Shown: piece after piece, positions 60,324 through 64,000 of the stretch
Layout of the letters: each line of letters starts with the position of its first letter
Numbering within the stretch: position 1 is the stretch's first letter
Assembly (NCBI RefSeq): GCF_037543845.1
Contig: NZ_JBBIFX010000001.1
Location: 1,488,001-1,552,000, forward strand
Direction: 5' to 3'
Length of the DNA: 64,000 bases
Source: Gymnodinialimonas ulvae
GTDB lineage: Bacteria; Pseudomonadota; Alphaproteobacteria; Rhodobacterales; Rhodobacteraceae
Notes under the pieces: generated by a model
Seen by the model: the letters and a program-made list of their open reading frames with translations, nothing else
Databases searched by the model: none
Told to the model about the DNA's origin: nothing
Program-made: the position numbers and the translations under genes

Positions 60324-61457
60324 TCACCGCTGCCCGACAAACCGCCCCAGCCCCTCCGGCAGCGGCAAATCACGCCCCGCGGCGCAGGCCCGGCGCAACC
60401 AATCGCCGACATCCGCGCGTGGCTGCGCCGAGCGTCGCGTGGACAGATCCATATGCAGCAACAATTGCTCGCCCGTCGCGCAGAGCGCCTCCCCAACGCG
60501 AAGCTCATGCCACACATGCAGCTTCTTGGCCCCGCCCTCGATCACACGCGTGCGCACCTCCAGGACATCACCGATATCGACCTCGCCCAAATGCCGGATA
60601 TGCGTCTCGACGGTGAACACCGAATGGCCCTCCGCCACGCAATTCGCATCCATCCCCGCCCATTCAAGCATCTGATCCGTCGCATCCGAAAACGCCCGCA
60701 GGTAATGCGCCTCGTTCATGTGACCGTTGTAATCCACCCAGTCGCGCGGCACCTGCATCGCCAGCGTCCGGAACAGACCGCCGCAGCCCGGATCCGGCGC
60801 ATCCAGCCCGCCGGGCGCCTTGGGCACCGCCACATCGATTAATGCGGCGACCGCCTCGGCCATCACCGCGCCAAAGGTCGTGTGCGCCTCCGCCTCCCAA
60901 TGCACCCCGTCCACGTCCGACACCGCCACATACGCCCCGGCCGCCACGAATGCGGCCCCTACCCGCTCCGCCGCGGCGCGGATATGACCGGCCAGCCCTA
61001 CCTGCCGCGCCTCCGCCCCGGCGAAGGCCTCCGTCAATACGCCCGCCTCGCGCACCGGCGCGGGGGCTATCGCCATCAACGCCACCTCGGGCAAAAGTGC
61101 CCGCGTCTCGCGCAACAACCGCTCCACCGATTTGCCGATATCGAACGCCGAGGTCGCAAAGCGCGGCTTCAGGTCGTTGGTCCCCAACATGACGATCACC
61201 AGATCGAGCGGCGCATGGCTCAAAAGCACCGCGGACAACACCTCCGCCCCGTTGCGATTGCCGCCATCGACGGGATCGTGAAACACTGTCGTGCGCCCCG
61301 GCAGACCCTCGCAGATCACGTCATGCCCTGGCCCCAGCATCCTGGCCATCACCTCGGGCCAGCGCGCCTGCGCGCCATACCGATCAAACCCGCCCAAAAC
61401 CTTCAACGGCTTTGTGCCATGGGAATTGCTATCCCCATAAATCAGGATGTTGGCCAT
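60324..61457 (-). CDS. SGNH-hydrolase/thioesterase fusion protein
   Basis: A 377-residue two-domain enzyme. Residues about 1–215 are an SGNH (GDSL) hydrolase: block I ILIYGDSNSHG, block III VMLGTNDLK and block V DGVHWEAEAH (catalytic Asp/His). Residues about 235–360 are a hot-dog thioesterase: VPRDWVDYNGHMNEAHYL and FTVETHIRHLGEVDIGD, resembling betainyl-CoA thioesterases of carnitine catabolism. The join is in one continuous frame. I know neither domain order as common. It converges with the MaoC-like gene. Confidence 0.85.
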   Translation of the reverse strand: MANILIYGDSNSHGTKPLKVLGGFDRYGAQARWPEVMARMLGPGHDVICEGLPGRTTVFHDPVDGGNRNGAEVLSAVLLSHAPLDLVIVMLGTNDLKPRFATSAFDIGKSVERLLRETRALLPEVALMAIAPAPVREAGVLTEAFAGAEARQVGLAGHIRAAAERVGAAFVAAGAYVAVSDVDGVHWEAEAHTTFGAVMAEAVAALIDVAVPKAPGGLDAPDPGCGGLFRTLAMQVPRDWVDYNGHMNEAHYLRAFSDATDQMLEWAGMDANCVAEGHSVFTVETHIRHLGEVDIGDVLEVRTRVIEGGAKKLHVWHELRVGEALCATGEQLLLHMDLSTRRSAQPRADVGDWLRRACAAGRDLPLPEGLGRFVGQR

Positions 61458-61540
61458 ATCGTCCCTCCGCGCCGATCACCCTGCCCGGGCAACGGCACCC
61501 GCGCAACCCGGCCGTTCATCTTCACGGCAAAGCCCTCTTC

Positions 61541-62248
61541 TCACCGCGCCCGCATCAAGTCGGCCCGCATCACAGCCGCCGCGTGGCGCGCCCAATCCGC
61601 GTAGATCTGCGGGCCTGGATGAAACCCGTCCTCCGCCATCAGCGACACATCATCGGTGAAATCCATCGGCAAGAACCGCGCGCCCTCCTGCGCCTCGGCC
61701 AGCCGCGCGATCACCCGGTCAAACCGCGCCGCCCGTGCTCCCAGAACATCGCGCAACGGGCGGGGCAGCAAGGTAAAGAACCGCGCCGGCGGCAGGCCCG
61801 AGCACACGATGGAGCGTGCACCGAACCGCTCCGCCAACATCCGCAAAAGCGCCGCGTAATCCGCCTCGAACGCAGGCTGCAAGCGCCCGTTCTTGGCGTC
61901 ATTCAACCCCAGACAGATCAACGCGCAATCAAACGGCCCCTCCCCCCGCGCCAGCATCGCCTGTGCATCCGGCACCACCGCACCGGACCGTGCCACGACC
62001 TGCCAGCTGACCGTGAAGTCCCGCCCCAACGCAGCGGCAAGCTGTCCCGACAGCGCTTCGTCTTGCGTAGGCACACCAACGCCCGCCGCCGTGCTGTCCC
62101 CCAATACCAGCACCCGCACCGGCGGCCCGTGGCCCACCACGCCCGCACGCGGCCCCGCCGCCTCGGGCAAGCGCGAGGCCCGCAGCCGGACCCAAACAAG
62201 CTGCGGCACGATCACCGGTGATAACAAAGCCGCCCGCCACAGCGCCAT
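61541..62248 (-). CDS. SGNH/GDSL hydrolase family protein
   Basis: A 235-residue hydrolase with a hydrophobic N-terminal segment (ALLSPVIVPQLVWVRL), which may be an anchor or uncleaved signal. Block I is VLVLGDSTAAGVG (Ser), block III is CLGLNDAKNG (Asn) and block V is AEDGFHPGPQIYADW (Asp/His). The ATG at 62248 places block I near residue 45; an upstream in-frame start adds 25 residues from the aldo/keto reductase region. Esterase or lipase-like function is likely; substrate unknown. Confidence 0.85.
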   Translation of the reverse strand: MALWRAALLSPVIVPQLVWVRLRASRLPEAAGPRAGVVGHGPPVRVLVLGDSTAAGVGVPTQDEALSGQLAAALGRDFTVSWQVVARSGAVVPDAQAMLARGEGPFDCALICLGLNDAKNGRLQPAFEADYAALLRMLAERFGARSIVCSGLPPARFFTLLPRPLRDVLGARAARFDRVIARLAEAQEGARFLPMDFTDDVSLMAEDGFHPGPQIYADWARHAAAVMRADLMRAR

Positions 62249-62267
62249 CCGATCCCCCCGAAATCCC

Positions 62268-63311
62268 TCAGTACGGCATTGGATGCGCCCGGTGCGTGAC
62301 ATCCAGGTCGGCCAGCACCTCATCGCTCAACACTACATCCTTGCCGTCGATGATATGGGCCAACTGCGCACAGGTCGTCGCCCCGAAGATCGTCGACACC
62401 GCAAACGGGCGTTGCACCGTGAAGGCCAGCGCCATGTGTACCGGGTCCAGCCCATGTTTTTCGGCCACGGCCAGATACGCCGCCGCCGCCTCGAACGCGC
62501 GCGCCGTCTTGCGCCCGCCCAGTTCCGGCGTCAGCGACATGCGGCTGCCCTCGGGCACCGCGCCGCCCTGATACTTGCCGGTCAAAAGCCCCGTGGCCAG
62601 CGGCGAAAACGCCAGCAACGTCACCTTTTCATGCATCGACAATTCGCCCATATCCGTGTCATACATCCGGCACAGCAGCGAATATTCATTCTGCACCGAT
62701 TGGACCCTCGGCAACCCATGCTCCTCCGACAGGCGCAGCCATTGCGCCGTCCCCCAAGCGCTCTCATTGGACAGCGCGACATGGCGCAATTTGCCCGCTT
62801 TCACGGCGCGCCCCGCCGCCTCCAGCACATCTTGCATGTTGGCCAGGATCTGCGCCTTGTCGCCCTGCGGCCGATAGGTCCAGTTCTGGCGGAACATGTA
62901 ACTGCCCCGGTTCGGCCAATGCAGCTGGTAGATATCGATGTAATCGGTCTGCAACCGCTTGAGCGAGCCGTCGAGCGCCTCGGCAAACGTCTCGCCCGTG
63001 ATCGGCTGACCAAAGCGCACGAACCGCTCGTTCAGGCCCGAGATTTTCGTCGCCAGCTTGTACGCCCCGCGCCGCGCACGATGGGCGCCGTTCCAATTGC
63101 CGATCACCGTTTCCGTCAGACCCACGGTCTCCGCCTTCACCGGGTTGACCGGATACATCTCGGCGGTGTCGACCACATCGATCCCTGCCTCCAGCGCCAT
63201 ATCCATCTGACGATGCGCCTCGACCTCCGGCGTCTGCGTGCCCCAGGTCATGGTACCCAGGCAATAATCGGAAATCGTCTCGTCGGTGGTGCCGAGGGGG
63301 ATGGGGCGCAT
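62268..63311 (-). CDS. Aldo/keto reductase (Tas-like)
   Basis: A 347-residue NADPH-dependent reductase. It shows the family pattern CLGTMTWG at the start, VDTAEMYPV with the catalytic Tyr, KLATKISG (Lys), IDIYQLHWPNRG (His) and the C-terminal cofactor motif TIFGATTCAQL. Similar length and sequence layout to E. coli Tas. I start at the ATG at 63311; the open frame beyond it is not coding. Followed by the SGNH hydrolase gene after a 19-base gap. Confidence 0.9.
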   Translation of the reverse strand: MRPIPLGTTDETISDYCLGTMTWGTQTPEVEAHRQMDMALEAGIDVVDTAEMYPVNPVKAETVGLTETVIGNWNGAHRARRGAYKLATKISGLNERFVRFGQPITGETFAEALDGSLKRLQTDYIDIYQLHWPNRGSYMFRQNWTYRPQGDKAQILANMQDVLEAAGRAVKAGKLRHVALSNESAWGTAQWLRLSEEHGLPRVQSVQNEYSLLCRMYDTDMGELSMHEKVTLLAFSPLATGLLTGKYQGGAVPEGSRMSLTPELGGRKTARAFEAAAAYLAVAEKHGLDPVHMALAFTVQRPFAVSTIFGATTCAQLAHIIDGKDVVLSDEVLADLDVTHRAHPMPY

Positions 63312-63550
63312 CAGGCGGTCCTTTTGTCTGGCTTCGGATGCGCCGAACCCTAGCGGGCGGTGGGCCAAGGGCAAGGGCGCTTCGGTGCTCGCCCGCGCAG
63401 CCCCTCCACCGCACCGCGGGAGGCCCGCGCGCCCGGCTCCGCCGCGCCCCTGCTTCCTTGTTTCAAAAATACTCTCGGGGGAGCGCGAGGGGGCAGACAG
63501 CCCCCTCGCAGGCCCGCCTCCTCTGCACCCCCCTCCCTCACACCTCTTGA

Positions 63551-63565
63551 GAACAAATACAGAAC
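63551..63565. promoter_or_regulatory. LexA box (SOS) upstream of imuA
   Basis: GAAC-N7-GAAC, the direct-repeat LexA motif of alphaproteobacteria (equivalent to GTTC-N7-GTTC on the other strand), is 18 bases before the imuA start. The downstream TATATA stretch (63567–63572) may belong to the -10 element. Confidence 0.8.
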
Positions 63566-63582
63566 ATATATACTCACACCCC

Positions 63583-64000
63583 ATGGACATCACCCGCCTC
63601 ACCCGCCAATCGCACCGCAAGGCGCGCCCCGGCCTGCGGCTTCTGGACCGCTTCGAGCTGACCGGCGCCCGCGCCCATGAAGCCTGCGGCCCCGCCCGCC
63701 GCCGCCTTGCGCTATGGCTTGCCCAAAGCAGCACGCGCGACGTGCTCTGGATCCGCCCCGACTGGCACCCCGACCGGCTGCACATGGCCGGGGTCCGGGC
63801 CGAGATTGACCCCGGCCGCCTGATCTTCGTGGAATGCTGCCGCGCCGCCGATCTGCTGTGGTGCATGGAAGAAGCGTTGCGCGCGGGCCTGATGGATCTG
63901 GTGATCTGCGACCTACCTGAACCGCCGGGCCTGACCCCCGTGCGACGCTTGCATCTGGCCGCCGAAGCCGGGGCCGAGCGCAGCGGCCGCGCGCCCCTGG
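63583..64000 (+). CDS. imuA: ImuA-like SOS mutagenesis protein (3' truncated by window edge)
   Basis: The frame is open from the ATG at 63583 to the window end (139 complete codons). The sequence matches ImuA/SulA-like RecA-fold proteins: a basic N-terminus, VLWIRPDWHPDRLHMAGV, then GRLIFVECCRAADLLWCMEEALRAG and LTPVRRLHLAAEAG. In this bacterial group imuA is followed by imuB and dnaE2, forming an error-prone translesion system. The LexA box just upstream supports SOS control. Absence of the 3' part prevents confirmation of the cassette. Confidence 0.75.
   Translation, partial: MDITRLTRQSHRKARPGLRLLDRFELTGARAHEACGPARRRLALWLAQSSTRDVLWIRPDWHPDRLHMAGVRAEIDPGRLIFVECCRAADLLWCMEEALRAGLMDLVICDLPEPPGLTPVRRLHLAAEAGAERSGRAPL

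Noticed and set aside
1..64000. CRISPR array, rRNA operon, intact insertion sequence or prophage
   Set aside because: No regularly spaced repeats, rRNA motifs, intact transposase or phage structural genes were seen on reading; only an integrase-like remnant remains.

Overview
This window looks like chromosomal DNA from a high-GC marine alphaproteobacterium of the Rhodobacteraceae (Roseobacter group). The clues are the GC-rich codon use, a VPLPA-type C-terminal sorting protein, the hom–glpX–recJ neighbourhood, the fused malic enzyme/phosphotransacetylase, a DUF3572 protein, an MttB-like methyltransferase without a pyrrolysine (amber) codon, and a GAAC-N7-GAAC LexA-type box ahead of an imuA-like gene. 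No rRNA, CRISPR array, plasmid origin or intact mobile element was found. All assignments were made by eye from family motifs; nothing was searched.

Left part (1–33.3 kb) is mostly housekeeping. It holds a truncated unknown gene pair, a GST and a cysteine-rich YidD relative. A beta-oxidation operon follows (thiolase, unknown NTF2-like protein, FadJ-type multifunctional enzyme), then a small outer-membrane barrel, a VPLPA-CTERM exported protein and an acyl-CoA synthetase. A compact minus-strand nucleoside-salvage operon comes next: hybrid histidine kinase–cdd–deoA–deoB–add–upp, in which successive genes overlap by 1–4 bases. maeB, nadK and glyA follow. A PspA/YiaA-like envelope-stress pair lies downstream of a TetR gene, and four copies of one 13-bp palindrome surround that locus. 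After a desaturase and a second TetR comes hom–phoD-like–glpX–isochorismatase-like–recJ, ending at tRNA-Glu(TTC).

From the tRNA to about 52 kb the content looks accessory. An apparent integrase C-terminal remnant sits against the tRNA. Next is a possible creatine or guanidino/nucleobase utilisation region: a cytosine-deaminase-like enzyme, a PotABCD-like ABC importer, LysR, a BtpA-like TIM barrel with a phosphoribosyltransferase, a GlxA-type AraC regulator and a convincing creatinase. A 1.1-kb decayed stretch contains a GntR remnant. Then come an isolated pcaHG pair, an ABC1 kinase, an H-NOX/diguanylate-cyclase pair whose H-NOX seems to lack the haem-ligand histidine, an MttB-family methyltransferase and a HAD phosphatase.

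The right part (52–64 kb) returns to core-like genes. It has a PleD-type diguanylate cyclase and an ECF sigma locus (EF-hand protein, sigma factor, membrane partner, periplasmic sensor). Then come a DUF983 protein, a Nudix hydrolase, a DMT exporter, a second desaturase and an XRE regulator overlapping a MaoC-like hydratase. The window ends with an SGNH-hydrolase/thioesterase fusion, a second SGNH hydrolase, an aldo/keto reductase and the first part of an SOS-controlled imuA.
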